The notes: generated by a model from the letters alone, not told the origin. A stretch of DNA of 64,000 nt from an uncultured Clostridia bacterium (GCA_934149005.1 CAKPDN010000007.1:1-64000), one strand, 5' to 3'; shown: positions 1-8,768, counted from the stretch's first letter. Made by a program: numbers and translations.

Positions 1-108
1 TATGAAGATGATGAAGAGTATGAAGATGATGAAGAGTATGAAGATGATGAAGAATATGAAGATGATGAAGAGTATGAGGATGATGAAGAATATGAAGATG
101 ATGACAAA
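1..108 (+). repeat. 18-bp tandem repeat encoding YEDDEE
   Basis: Six head-to-tail 18-bp units (tatgaagatgatgaagag and close variants) keep the reading frame of the partial acidic gene. Differences are mostly synonymous GAA/GAG changes. The last unit is degenerate (YEDDDK). The array may continue upstream of the window. Confidence 0.9.
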
Positions 109-243
109 TTAGAAGAAAATAAAGTAGAACATGAAGATGAAAGTAAAGATATAGAAAAAGTCAAAGAAGATAATAAATACTCAAAAAATAAAAAAGGTGG
201 TATATTTAACAAATTCTTTAAGGATAAAAAAGATATATCATGA
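1..243 (+). CDS. C-terminal end of an acidic repeat protein (partial)
   Basis: The reading frame is open from the first base and ends with TGA at 241-243, so this is the last 80 residues of a gene that starts outside the window. The visible part opens with about six copies of a YEDDEE hexapeptide, continues with a charged Glu/Lys/Asp stretch, and ends in a basic tail rich in Lys and Phe. No enzyme domain is visible. Such acidic low-complexity tails are typical of disordered regions. It ends 13 bp before pth, so the two may be cotranscribed. I do not recognise the protein and assign no function. Confidence 0.75.
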   Translation, partial: YEDDEEYEDDEEYEDDEEYEDDEEYEDDEEYEDDDKLEENKVEHEDESKDIEKVKEDNKYSKNKKGGIFNKFFKDKKDIS

Positions 244-256
244 ATGGAGTGAAAAA

Positions 257-814
257 ATGTATTTAATAGTAGGATTAGGAAATCCAGAAAATGAATATGC
301 AAATACAAGACACAATATGGGGTTTGATACAATAAATGAGATAGCCAAAAACAATAATATAGAAGTAAACAAAAACAAATTCAAAGGGCTATATGGTATA
401 GGAAAAATACAAAATCAAAAAGTGATTTTATTAAAACCGCAAACATATATGAATTCAAGTGGTGAATCAGTAAAAGAAATTATTAATTTTTATGATATAA
501 AGTTAGATAAAATAATAGTAATTTATGATGATATAGATATAGAAAAAGGTAATATAAAAATAAGAAAAAAAGGTGGACCAGGTTCGCATAATGGAATGAA
601 ATCAGTGACAGAAGAATTGCATTCATCAGAATTTGGAAGAGTAAGAGTAGGAATAGGACAACCTGAATTTAAAAATGATATGATAAACTATGTTATAGGT
701 AAAGTATCAAAAGAAGAACAGGAAATTTTAAGGCAAGGGACAAAAAAAGCAGCAGAAGCGATAGAAGAAATAATAAAAAATGGAATAGATATTGCAATGA
801 ATAAATTCAATTGA
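257..814 (+). CDS. pth: Peptidyl-tRNA hydrolase
   Basis: This 185-residue protein cleaves the ester bond of peptidyl-tRNAs that drop off the ribosome and so recycles tRNA in the cytoplasm. The N-terminus carries the family signature GLGNPxxxYxxTRHNxGF, with Asn9 and the catalytic His19. PQTYMNSSGE and the conserved IYDDID segment follow, then the glycine-rich GGPGSHNGM. The length matches the family. I start at ATG 257 because GGAG lies at 246-249 and the family begins at MYLIVGLGN. An earlier in-frame start at 197 would overlap the preceding gene and add residues foreign to the family. Confidence 0.96.
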   Translation: MYLIVGLGNPENEYANTRHNMGFDTINEIAKNNNIEVNKNKFKGLYGIGKIQNQKVILLKPQTYMNSSGESVKEIINFYDIKLDKIIVIYDDIDIEKGNIKIRKKGGPGSHNGMKSVTEELHSSEFGRVRVGIGQPEFKNDMINYVIGKVSKEEQEILRQGTKKAAEAIEEIIKNGIDIAMNKFN

Positions 815-870
815 AAAATAACAGTGATTACTAAATTTTGAATAGATAGAATGAAAGGACAAAAAGCAAG

Positions 871-2112
871 ATGTTTGAAATATTAATAAACAAAAAAGAT
901 AATGAAAAAGAAATAATACTATTAGAAAATGGAAAAACAGTAGAATATTATATAGATAAGGAAAAGACTACTCGAAAAGAAGGAAATATTTATATAGGGA
1001 TAACAAAAGACATAATAAGAGGAATGCAAGCGGCATTTGTAGATATTAGTACAGAAAAAAATAGTTTTATACATTTAAAAGATATTTTAGGCAAAGTTGA
1101 TGAAAGCAAAGAAAAAATAGATAATAACATAGAAATAAATAATGTAATTAAACAAGGAGAGAAATTACTAGTTCAAGTGAAAAAAGATAGTAATGAGCAA
1201 AAAGGAGCAAGAGTATCAACACATATAAATTTACCAAGTAAATATATAGTATTAATGCCAAACACAGATATAGTAACAATATCACAAAAAGTTGAAGATA
1301 AAAAAGAACAAGAGAGATTAATAAAATTAGTAAAGGAAAATTTAAGTGAAGGAAATGGAGCTGTTATAAGAACATCAGCAGTAGGAAAAGAAAAAGAAAT
1401 AATAGAAGATATAAAAAATATAGAAAAAAAATGGAATAAAATATATACAGCATTTAAAAAAGATACAGAAAATAAACCTAAGTTAATAGAAAAAGCAGAA
1501 AGTATAGTAGAAAAAATGATTCTTGATTTACCAGAAAATTCAATACAAAGAATTATATTAAATGACAAAAAAGAATATGAAAATTTATTAAAACAAAAAG
1601 AAGAAAATATATATCTAAAAAATATAACGATAGAATTAAAAGAAAATCAAAATATAGCTGAAATATATGATGTTCAAAAAGAAATATCAAAATTAGAAAA
1701 TAGAAAAATTTGGCTAAAATGTGGTGGATTTATAACAATTGATAAAACAGAAGCATTAACAGCAATAGATGTAAATACGGGAAAATATACTGGAAATAGA
1801 AGTGTAGAACAAACTGTTTATAAAGTAAATGAAGAAGCAACAATAGAAATAGCAAAACAGTTGAGATTAAGAGACATTGGTGGAATAATAATAATAGACT
1901 ACATAGATATGAAAGATGAAGAAAATAAGAAAAAAATCCAAAATCTATTAGAACAATATTTAAAAAAAGATAGAACTAAAACACAAATAGAAGGCTTTAC
2001 AAAACTAGACTTATTAGAAATGACAAGAAAGCACGTTTGTGTCCCAATGGGGACGGTTCTAAAAGGACATTTTTGTCCTATTTGGGACAGATGTTATTAT
2101 AAGGGAGAATAA
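871..2112 (+). CDS. rng: Ribonuclease G (RNase E/G family), C-terminus altered by a repeat
   Basis: This 413-residue endoribonuclease belongs to the RNase E/G family, which processes rRNA and decays mRNA. The N-terminal part fits the S1-like RNA-binding region. The catalytic core carries AIDVNTGKYTG near residues 302-312 and RDIGGIIIIDYIDM, whose aspartates bind the catalytic metal in the family. The protein reaches LLEMTRKH, where relatives normally continue into a short CPxCxG zinc-link segment. Here the last 25 residues are instead encoded by the GTCCC palindromic element at 2038-2093, which by chance gives a few Cys residues. rimO starts 4 bp after the stop. Whether the altered tail still dimerises is unknown. 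Confidence 0.9.
   Translation: MFEILINKKDNEKEIILLENGKTVEYYIDKEKTTRKEGNIYIGITKDIIRGMQAAFVDISTEKNSFIHLKDILGKVDESKEKIDNNIEINNVIKQGEKLLVQVKKDSNEQKGARVSTHINLPSKYIVLMPNTDIVTISQKVEDKKEQERLIKLVKENLSEGNGAVIRTSAVGKEKEIIEDIKNIEKKWNKIYTAFKKDTENKPKLIEKAESIVEKMILDLPENSIQRIILNDKKEYENLLKQKEENIYLKNITIELKENQNIAEIYDVQKEISKLENRKIWLKCGGFITIDKTEALTAIDVNTGKYTGNRSVEQTVYKVNEEATIEIAKQLRLRDIGGIIIIDYIDMKDEENKKKIQNLLEQYLKKDRTKTQIEGFTKLDLLEMTRKHVCVPMGTVLKGHFCPIWDRCYYKGE
2038..2093 (+). repeat. GTCCC palindromic element, copy 1 (inside rng)
   Basis: About 55 bp matching the copies at 13138, 25729 (inverted) and 28222. Internal complementary blocks (GTCCC/GGGAC, GGACAT/TGTCC) predict hairpins. This copy lies wholly inside the rng reading frame and encodes its C-terminal tail. 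Confidence 0.88.
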
Positions 2113-2116
2113 TGGA

Positions 2117-3490
2117 ATGAATGTAGGTTTTATATCATTGGGATGTAGCAAAAATTTAATAGATACAGAAGTAGCAATCGGAATGTTTAGAAATAATAAT
2201 TATAAAATAGTTAATAATCCAGAAAATGCAGATATTTTAGTAATTAATACGTGTGGATTTATAGAATCGGCAAAAGAAGAAGCAATTAACACTATATTGG
2301 AAATGGCAGAATATAAAAATAAAAAATGCAAATATCTAATTGTAATGGGATGCCTAGTGCAAAGATATTATGAAGAATTAGTAAAAGCTTTGCCAGAAGT
2401 AGATTTGTTTATTAAGATAGATGAGTATAATAAATTGTGGGATAAAATAGAAGACTTGTTAAAAAGAGATATTGTAGAGAAACCAAAAACAAAAACAAGT
2501 AAAAAGATATCTGAAATAAAACCTTTACCAATGCCTACATATAATGAATTTATGGAGAGGGTTGTTACAACAGGAAAAAATTATGCATATTTAAAAATAG
2601 GAGAAGGTTGTAGTAATAAATGTACATATTGTGCAATTCCATATATAAGAGGACCATTTGTTAGTAGAAAAATGGAAGAAATATTAAATGAAGCAGAAAT
2701 GCTTGCTAAAAAAGGAATAAGAGAATTAATAGTTATTGCACAAGATACAACCAAATATGGTGTTGATATATATGGGGAAAGCAAACTTCCAGAATTACTA
2801 CAAAAATTATGTAAAATTAAAGGAATAGAATGGATTAGATTTTTATATTCATACCCAGAAGGAATTACAGATGAATTAATAGAAACAGTTGCTAATAATA
2901 AAAAAATTGCAAAATATTTTGATATTCCAATACAACATATATCAAATTTAATATTAAAGAAAATGAATAGAAAAACTAACAAAGAAGACATAGAAAATAT
3001 TATAAACAAAATAAGGAAACAAATACCAGATGTTATAATAAGAACAAGTCTTATAGTAGGATTTCCAGGAGAAACTCAAGAAAACTTTGAAGAATTATTA
3101 ACATTTGTAAAAAATATTAAATTTGATAGATTAGGAACATTTATGTACTCAAAGGAAGATGGTACACCTGCTGCAAAATTACCAGAACAGATACATGGAA
3201 ATACTAAAAAAGCAAGATATAATAAAATTATGAAGGTACAATCAGAGATTTCATTAAAAAATTTAGAAAATAAAATTGGAAAGACTTATGAGGTTTTGAT
3301 AGAAAATATGTCTTTTGATGGAAAATATTTTATAGGTAGAACTATGCATGATGTTCCAGAAGAAGATGGCGTGGTTTATGTTAAAAATGATGGAAAGTTT
3401 AAGGAAGAGGATATTTTGAATAATTTTATTAATTGCAAAATTACAGATGTAAGTAATTATGATTTAGTCGGAATTATAGAAAGATTATAA
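2117..3490 (+). CDS. rimO: Ribosomal protein S12 methylthiotransferase RimO
   Basis: This 457-residue radical-SAM enzyme adds a methylthio group to an aspartate of ribosomal protein S12. The N-terminal UPF0004 domain starts with SLGCSKNLIDTE and includes INTCGFIESAKEEAI and MGCLVQRY, providing the three cysteines of the auxiliary iron-sulfur cluster. The radical-SAM motif CSNKCTYC follows near residues 161-168, with CAIPYIRGPFVSR, which is typical of RimO rather than MiaB. A TRAM-like region closes the protein. The start at ATG 2117 has GGGAG at 2103-2107. It lies directly behind rng, so the two probably form one transcript concerned with ribosome and RNA maturation. Confidence 0.96.
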   Translation: MNVGFISLGCSKNLIDTEVAIGMFRNNNYKIVNNPENADILVINTCGFIESAKEEAINTILEMAEYKNKKCKYLIVMGCLVQRYYEELVKALPEVDLFIKIDEYNKLWDKIEDLLKRDIVEKPKTKTSKKISEIKPLPMPTYNEFMERVVTTGKNYAYLKIGEGCSNKCTYCAIPYIRGPFVSRKMEEILNEAEMLAKKGIRELIVIAQDTTKYGVDIYGESKLPELLQKLCKIKGIEWIRFLYSYPEGITDELIETVANNKKIAKYFDIPIQHISNLILKKMNRKTNKEDIENIINKIRKQIPDVIIRTSLIVGFPGETQENFEELLTFVKNIKFDRLGTFMYSKEDGTPAAKLPEQIHGNTKKARYNKIMKVQSEISLKNLENKIGKTYEVLIENMSFDGKYFIGRTMHDVPEEDGVVYVKNDGKFKEEDILNNFINCKITDVSNYDLVGIIERL

Positions 3491-3529
3491 AATGTAATAT
3501 TATATTTTTATTACAAATGTATTAAAAAT

Positions 3530-3558
3530 ATTGTGAAATTTTAATGGAACATATATAA
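3530..3558 (+). promoter_or_regulatory. Predicted sigma-A promoter for the 3602 gene
   Basis: TTGTGA at 3530-3535 and TATAAT at 3553-3558 are separated by 17 bp, downstream of the rimO stop. Confidence 0.6.
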
Positions 3559-3601
3559 TAGTTTTAGTAATAAATAAAAATTTTGGATGGTGATAAGCAA
3601 A

Positions 3602-4414
3602 ATGCAAATGAAAAAAGAATTACTAGTTATAACAATTATAATATTAATAATTTTAGCTGCAATTAGCATAAGTTTAATAACAAAAGTAGTTTTAACAGAT
3701 AAAGCAGAAGAAAAAATTAAAAAAGCAGAGGAACTAGAAAATAAACCATTACTAGAATATGAAATTATAGATGCAATAGATAAAAAAACATGTCAAATAC
3801 TAGTTAGAATTAATAGTATAGATGGAATTGAAAGTGTTAAATATGTAGACCCGAAAACAGATGAAGAGATAGAATTGAAGGCTAATGGAAAATTAACAGT
3901 AGCAATTGATTATAAAGTAGCAGATAAAGTAAATTATGAATTTATAATAAAAGTAAAGGGGAAAGAAGAAAAAGTTGAAAATGTATATTTAGATATGGAT
4001 GTGTGGAAAAAAACTAAATATCCGGTATTATCTAACAATCGAATTAACAATATGGAAAAATTAGATCAATATGGCAATGTTGAAGAATATAGAAGATTTT
4101 TATGTTTTGGTGCTTCTACTGCTAGTGATGCTTTGCCAATTGCAGCATGGGATGGAAATCATAATACAGGTGTGGGAGCTGGAACATATTATATAGAAAT
4201 TGCAGATGATATGATTGGAAAAACTTTGGTATGGAATTTATATTGGGTTTCAATGCGAACGATGAACTTTACATTTTGCGATGTGGATAAAAATGGATTA
4301 GAAGGTGGACTATGGTGGACTGATTATGGAGGAAGTAGAAAAATAATTGATGGTACTAAATATTTAAGGTATTACTCTACTGGACATAACCTTTATGAAA
4401 TCTGGGGGCAATAA
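3602..4414 (+). CDS. Membrane-anchored protein of unknown function
   Basis: This 270-residue protein begins MQMKKELL and then has one hydrophobic helix (about residues 7-27), followed by a charged helix (KAEEKIKKAEELENK). This architecture recalls prepilin-like surface proteins of Clostridia. A beta-rich segment and a C-terminal part rich in Trp, Tyr and Gly (WNLYWVSMRTMNF, GGLWWTDYGGSRK) follow. I choose ATG 3602 because GGTGAT sits 8 bp upstream. ATG 3587 is in frame but lacks a ribosome binding site. It has its own promoter and a strong terminator, so it is probably monocistronic. I do not recognise the family, and an extracellular location is an inference. Confidence 0.75.
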   Translation: MQMKKELLVITIIILIILAAISISLITKVVLTDKAEEKIKKAEELENKPLLEYEIIDAIDKKTCQILVRINSIDGIESVKYVDPKTDEEIELKANGKLTVAIDYKVADKVNYEFIIKVKGKEEKVENVYLDMDVWKKTKYPVLSNNRINNMEKLDQYGNVEEYRRFLCFGASTASDALPIAAWDGNHNTGVGAGTYYIEIADDMIGKTLVWNLYWVSMRTMNFTFCDVDKNGLEGGLWWTDYGGSRKIIDGTKYLRYYSTGHNLYEIWGQ

Positions 4415-4446
4415 AAATAAAATTATTGCTGACTAAAATAAATTAG

Positions 4447-4482
4447 AATCGAAACTCTAAAATAATAGAGTTTCGATTTTTT
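4447..4482. terminator. Bidirectional rho-independent terminator
   Basis: A perfect 13-bp stem (aatcgaaactcta / tagagtttcgatt) is flanked by T-runs on one strand and A-runs on the other. It lies between the converging 3602 gene and rqcH. Confidence 0.88.
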
Positions 4483-4491
4483 AAAAGTAAT

Positions 4492-6222
4492 TTAAGGATT
4501 AACATTTAAAGTCTTATTATTTGTATAAATTACCATACCAGGCCTAGCACCAGAAGGCTTTTTAACAAATTTTACTTCACAATAATCTACAGGAACATTA
4601 GAAGAATTTTTAGCTTTACTATGTTGAGCAGCGATTTTAGCTACTGAAACTAAAATATTAGAATCAGGATAAGGCAAATTATTGTCAATTTTAAGAATAG
4701 TATGGCTTCCATGAAAATCTTTAGTATGAAACCACAAATCATTTTTGTTAGCATATTTTAAAGTTAAAAAATCATTTTCTTTATTATTTCTTCCAACTAA
4801 TACAATATAACCATCAATGTTATATTTTATAGGATTGAAGGATACTTCTTTATTTTTAGTCAATTTAGATTTTTTGATTTTAGATTTTTTAGAATTATTA
4901 GTTTTAGAATATTTTTCTTTAAAAATATTATTCTCAGAAATTTCTTCATAAATTGAAGTAAGTTCATCAATAGTAGAAGAATTTTCAAGTTCATAAACAA
5001 TACTCTCAATATAGTTTAGTTCATTTAAAGTCTCCTTTTTCTGTTCAGATACAATTTCCAAAGCATTTTTCAATTTAGAATATTTTTTAAAAAATCTTTT
5101 TGCATTAATACTAGGAGAAAAACGTTTATCAAGTTTAATCAAAATTTTATTGTTATTATCATAATAATTTTCTAATTCAATTTCTTTAATGTTTTTATTA
5201 GAAATTCTATATAAATTAGCGGTTATAAGCTCGCCATAAATTCTATATTTTTCCATATTATCACATTCATGTAATTTTTCATTTATATTAATTAATCTTT
5301 TATTATATTTTTTAAGTGTATCTAAAATAAGTTTTAATAAAGTATTTCTGTAATTTTTAAAAGCTTCAGAGGTTTCTTTATTAAAATAAAAATCATCTAT
5401 AAAAAAATTCAAAGAAAAAGTTGATGAATAGTCAGAAGGTATTAAAAAATAATCTTTAACAGTTCCATCCTTATTTTTAATTTTTTCAAAAGATAACTGA
5501 TTTGTTCCAATATTATTTATTATTTTTTTTATGTAATTAAATATAAATTCTAAATTAGAATCTTTTAAATCTTTTATTTCATACTTATTAATTATTGAGC
5601 AAATAAAATTTTTAGATATTCCATTAAAAGTATTAGATACTTGAGCAGGAAAATCATTAATATCAGAAATATCTAAATGTTTTTTGAAATCATTAAAATT
5701 TTTTAATTCTAAAAAACTACATTTATTTGAAGTGGGAATAATATATTTGGTATGTGGCAATATATCTCTATAATTTTCATCAATTTCTTTTATGTGTCTT
5801 AAACTATCAATTATTATATTTGTGTCATCTAATAAAATTATATTACTATGTTTTCCCATTAATTCGATTACTAATTTTTTTGAAATTATATCATCTAGTT
5901 CATCGAAACCTTCAAATTCTAAAATGATAAGTCTTTCTAAATCAAATGTAATAATATTTTTCAATTTTAGTCCAATCAAGTTTTTACGTAATAACATACA
6001 AAAATTTGGTGCAACTTGTGGATTAGGTTTAGAATTTGTTGTTAAATTTATTCTACAATTTTGTGCATCTATACAGATATTAAGTGCATAATTTTTTTTA
6101 TTTAAATATAATCCTAATAATATTTCATTTTTAGTAGGCTGAAAAACCTTGTCAATTCTTGCTCCATTAAGTTCTAATAATTCAGTTGTTATAGCTTTTG
6201 TTACAATCCCATCAAAGGCCAT
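4492..6222 (-). CDS. rqcH: Ribosome quality control factor RqcH (NFACT family)
   Basis: This 576-residue protein is the bacterial Rqc2/NEMF homologue. It binds stalled 50S-peptidyl-tRNA complexes and directs C-terminal alanine tailing. It was formerly annotated as a fibronectin-binding protein. The NFACT-N domain opens with MAFDGIVTKAITTEL and contains PNFCMLLRK. A helical coiled-coil middle (about 280-430) follows. The C-terminal NFACT-R domain has LWFHTKDFHGSHTIL and VAKIAAQHSKAKNSSNVPVDY. Glu96-Arg97 occupies the position where many relatives have Asp-Arg. The start has GAAGGGAATG upstream. Its presence is notable in a genome where in-frame CGG may stall ribosomes, although RqcH is common in Firmicutes generally. 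Confidence 0.95.
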   Translation of the reverse strand: MAFDGIVTKAITTELLELNGARIDKVFQPTKNEILLGLYLNKKNYALNICIDAQNCRINLTTNSKPNPQVAPNFCMLLRKNLIGLKLKNIITFDLERLIILEFEGFDELDDIISKKLVIELMGKHSNIILLDDTNIIIDSLRHIKEIDENYRDILPHTKYIIPTSNKCSFLELKNFNDFKKHLDISDINDFPAQVSNTFNGISKNFICSIINKYEIKDLKDSNLEFIFNYIKKIINNIGTNQLSFEKIKNKDGTVKDYFLIPSDYSSTFSLNFFIDDFYFNKETSEAFKNYRNTLLKLILDTLKKYNKRLININEKLHECDNMEKYRIYGELITANLYRISNKNIKEIELENYYDNNNKILIKLDKRFSPSINAKRFFKKYSKLKNALEIVSEQKKETLNELNYIESIVYELENSSTIDELTSIYEEISENNIFKEKYSKTNNSKKSKIKKSKLTKNKEVSFNPIKYNIDGYIVLVGRNNKENDFLTLKYANKNDLWFHTKDFHGSHTILKIDNNLPYPDSNILVSVAKIAAQHSKAKNSSNVPVDYCEVKFVKKPSGARPGMVIYTNNKTLNVNP

Positions 6223-6252
6223 TTATAATCATTCCCTTCAAAGTTATATAAT

Positions 6253-6300
6253 GTTACAGTTCAGTAATAAAATATATTAATCTGTTATTAATGTTGATAT
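6253..6300 (+). repeat. Intergenic motif, copy A (GTTACAGTTCAGTAA ... TGTTGATAT)
   Basis: Two conserved blocks, 6253-6267 and 6292-6300, are separated by 24 bp. The same blocks with the same spacing occur at 11683-11730, and a looser copy starts at 63827. Copies A and B lie 147 and 144 bp before the starts of the genes at 6400 and 11827. The function is unknown. Confidence 0.55.
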
Positions 6301-6309
6301 AATAACTCT

Positions 6310-6338
6310 ATAATATCATAAATTTTTACAATCTTCAA
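6310..6338 (-). promoter_or_regulatory. Predicted sigma-A promoter for rqcH
   Basis: On the minus strand TTGAAG (6338-6333) and TATTAT (6315-6310) are 17 bp apart, with a TG extension before the -10. It is divergent from the promoter at 6345-6373. Confidence 0.6.
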
Positions 6339-6344
6339 ATTTTC

Positions 6345-6373
6345 TTGCAATTTGAAAATTAATATAGTAGAAT
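6345..6373 (+). promoter_or_regulatory. Predicted sigma-A promoter for the DUF2207 gene
   Basis: TTGCAA at 6345-6350 and TAGAAT at 6368-6373 have a 17-bp spacer, about 27 bp before the ATG at 6400. Confidence 0.5.
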
Positions 6374-6399
6374 GTTTATAAAAAAGAAAGGGGAAAATA

Positions 6400-8292
6400 A
6401 TGAAAAACACAAAAAAAATTTTGTATATATTAATATTTACATTAGCCTTTTTGTTAATAGGAACAGTAAAATCAAATGCTGGAACTTTACAATTAAATAA
6501 TTTAGACTTTAATGCACAAATAAATTATGATGGAAGTATGGATGTAACTGAAACTTGGAATATTCATATAAGACAAACAAATACATTATACAAAACATTT
6601 AAAACGGATTCTAGCAAATATTCTGGAATAACAAATGTGACAGTAAAAGATATAACAAATAACCAAAATATCAACTTTCTAAAGAATGATAAATGGGAAT
6701 ATCATGTAGACAAAAACCATTATTATGGGACAAAAAATGATGAAGGAGATTTTGAAATTGGTTGGGGAGTTGGACTAGATAATGAAGATGCAACAAGACA
6801 ATATGAAATTTCATATACAGTAAAAGATGCAATAACAAAATATAATGATTATGGAGAACTTTATTGGCAATTTGTGGGAAAAGACTTTGAAATTTCGGCT
6901 AGTAAAATAACAGGAATAATTTATTTGCCATCAAGAGTTTCAAACAAAGATGATATTAAAGTTTGGGGACATACACAAGGATTAAATGGAACAATTTATG
7001 CAACAGATACAAATAAAATTGAATTTGAATTGGAGAATTTTAGAAATGGTAGATATGTAGAAATAAGGGCATTATTTCCAACAGAATTAATAATAAATTC
7101 AGGAAGAACAATGAATAAAGAAATTTTACAAACTGCTATAAATGAAGAAACAAAATGGGCAGATGAAGCAAATGCTATAAGAAAAAGAAATGAGTTTATA
7201 GAGAAATTTGCACCTATAATAATATCTGCTATAGTTGTTATAATTAATATAATTTTAATTATAGTATATGTAAAAAAAGCAATAAAATATAAAAAGTATT
7301 TAAAAACTTTAAATAAATATATACCAACTTCAGAATTGAAATATTATAGAGATCTGCCAGATGAAAACTCAACACCAGGTGAAGCTATAAAAACAACTAA
7401 TATTAATTTAAGTGAATTTACTCCTGCTAATTTTGGAAAAGTATTTTCAGCGACTCTTTTAGATTTAGCTTTAAAAGGACATATAGAAATAATACAAGAT
7501 AAAAATGAAAAAGGTAAAAATGATATAAAAATATCAATTAAAAAAGAATCAACTGAACAACTAAAATCAGATGAAGAATATATACTAGAATTTGTAAAAA
7601 ATGCAACTAATAACAAAGAATATATAACATTAAAAGAACTACAAAAATATATTCAAAGTCATCCAACTAAAGTAGAAAATTTATTAAAAAATACAGGTAC
7701 TAAAATTGATAATCAATTAATAAGTGAACAAATTTTAGACAAAAGGCAGCAAGAAGAATATAACAAATACAGAATGAAACAATTTGGATACTTATTTGTA
7801 ACTATGTTTTTATTTGGTTTTACATTAATTTTATTTGCAATACCAGAAATTATATTTATAATTGATGCTGTATTATGTGGAAAAATAGCAAAAAGATTAA
7901 ATGTTTTAACACAAAAAGGTGTGGATATAAATGAGCAATGGAAAGGCCTAAAAAGATATATGGAAGACTTTTCTATGCTAGATAAAAGAGAAGTGCCAGA
8001 ATTAGTAATATGGGAAAAATATTTAGTATATGCAACAGCTTTTGGGATAGCAGATAAAGTTATAGAACAATTAAAAATGGTTTATCCAAATTTTGATGAA
8101 GTGATGACAACAAATTTATCAACATATACTTATATGAACATGATGATAAATACAGATTTTAGCAAAAGCTTTTCAAATGCAATAAGTTCATCAATATCAT
8201 CAGCATATTCTTCAGGATCTGGTTCGGGAGGTGGATTCTCAGGTGGCGGAGGATTTGGCCGGAGGCCGGAGGCGGTGGAGGCCGGAAGATAA
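6400..8292 (+). CDS. DUF2207 membrane protein with glycine-rich tail (three CGGA sites)
   Basis: This exported membrane protein of about 630 residues has a signal peptide (1-27, ending SNA), a DUF2207 beta-rich domain (about 30-235), a membrane helix near 271-292, a globular segment, and a second hydrophobic pair near 465-496. It ends in the Ser/Gly-rich tail typical of the family. Read conventionally, the tail breaks from GGGGFG into GRRPEAVEAGR. Skipping one C at each of three CGGA sites (8260, 8267, 8283) gives FG followed by an unbroken glycine run and a final Arg, and returns to the same TAA at 8290-8292. The biochemical function of DUF2207 proteins is not known. Confidence 0.88.
   Translation: MKNTKKILYILIFTLAFLLIGTVKSNAGTLQLNNLDFNAQINYDGSMDVTETWNIHIRQTNTLYKTFKTDSSKYSGITNVTVKDITNNQNINFLKNDKWEYHVDKNHYYGTKNDEGDFEIGWGVGLDNEDATRQYEISYTVKDAITKYNDYGELYWQFVGKDFEISASKITGIIYLPSRVSNKDDIKVWGHTQGLNGTIYATDTNKIEFELENFRNGRYVEIRALFPTELIINSGRTMNKEILQTAINEETKWADEANAIRKRNEFIEKFAPIIISAIVVIINIILIIVYVKKAIKYKKYLKTLNKYIPTSELKYYRDLPDENSTPGEAIKTTNINLSEFTPANFGKVFSATLLDLALKGHIEIIQDKNEKGKNDIKISIKKESTEQLKSDEEYILEFVKNATNNKEYITLKELQKYIQSHPTKVENLLKNTGTKIDNQLISEQILDKRQQEEYNKYRMKQFGYLFVTMFLFGFTLILFAIPEIIFIIDAVLCGKIAKRLNVLTQKGVDINEQWKGLKRYMEDFSMLDKREVPELVIWEKYLVYATAFGIADKVIEQLKMVYPNFDEVMTTNLSTYTYMNMMINTDFSKSFSNAISSSISSAYSSGSGSGGGFSGGGGFGRRPEAVEAGR
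8260..8286 (+). other. Three consecutive candidate +1 frameshift sites (GGC-CGG-A)
   Basis: CGG begins at 8260, 8267 and 8283, each followed by A. Each later CGG is in frame only if the previous C was skipped. After three skips the original frame and stop are regained. The product is an all-glycine tail, as expected for DUF2207 proteins. Confidence 0.65.
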
Positions 8293-8300
8293 AAAAATAA

Positions 8301-8332
8301 AAACAAGTTAATTTAATAAGTTAACTTGTTTT
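8301..8332. terminator. Bidirectional terminator
   Basis: The stem aaacaagttaa / ttaacttgttt, with an A-run before and a T-rich run after, sits between the converging DUF2207 and XRE genes. It overlaps the last codons of the XRE gene. Confidence 0.75.
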
Positions 8333-8548
8333 ATTATTATTTATGTTTTTTACATCTGAAAGACCTACAAGATAGTCAATGGAAGTATTATAGAATTTTG
8401 CTAATGTTATTAAGTGATTTATAGGAATTGTTCTATTTCCATTTTCATATTCTGAATAATACTGCTGTGAAATACCTAGAATATCAGCAATTTCTTTTTG
8501 TAATTTATCATTATCTTCTCTTAAATCTCTAATTCTCTTAAATTTCAC
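8321..8548 (-). CDS. XRE/Cro-type helix-turn-helix regulator
   Basis: This 75-residue protein is essentially one Cro/C1 helix-turn-helix domain, with LQKEIADILGISQQYYSEYENGNR as its core and IPINHLITLAKFYNTSIDYLVG as the following helices. The start is GTG 8548 with GGGAGG upstream, because no ATG is available. Small stand-alone XRE proteins usually bind palindromes near their own gene. Three similar ACAT..ATGT motifs lie in the divergent intergenic region (8612-8739), one of them over the promoter of the pilin-like RCC1 gene. Repression of that gene and of itself is an inference. Confidence 0.88.
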   Translation of the reverse strand: MKFKRIRDLREDNDKLQKEIADILGISQQYYSEYENGNRTIPINHLITLAKFYNTSIDYLVGLSDVKNINNNKTS

Positions 8549-8611
8549 GATAACCTCCCAAGTAAAATCTTTACCTTATTGTAACAAAAAAGGAAAAAAT
8601 TATTATTTAAC

Positions 8612-8739
8612 ACATAAAAAATTATGTATTATTACAAACAAATTACAATAATATTACATTTATATTAAAAAAACAAAATTTATTGAAAATACACGATAAA
8701 ATATGTATAATGAAATTAAATACATGATAAATTATGCAT
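8612..8739. promoter_or_regulatory. Three related operator-like sites between the XRE and RCC1 genes
   Basis: Sites lie at 8612-8627 (acataaaaaattatgt, a perfect inverted repeat), 8691-8708 (acacgataaaatatgtat) and 8722-8739 (acatgataaattatgcat). The last two start 31 bp apart, close to three helical turns, and the second covers the -10 box at 8706-8711. They are good candidates for binding by the adjacent XRE regulator. Confidence 0.55.
8683..8711 (+). promoter_or_regulatory. Predicted sigma-A promoter for the pilin-like RCC1 gene
   Basis: TTGAAA at 8683-8688, a 17-bp spacer and a consensus TATAAT at 8706-8711, about 58 bp before the ATG. It overlaps the second operator-like site. Confidence 0.75.
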
Positions 8740-8768
8740 TTAATTTTTTATAAATTTTGGAGGAACAA

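Noticed and set aside
1..108. CRISPR array
   Set aside because: The repeats are 18 bp, directly adjacent without spacers, and encode an in-frame acidic hexapeptide.
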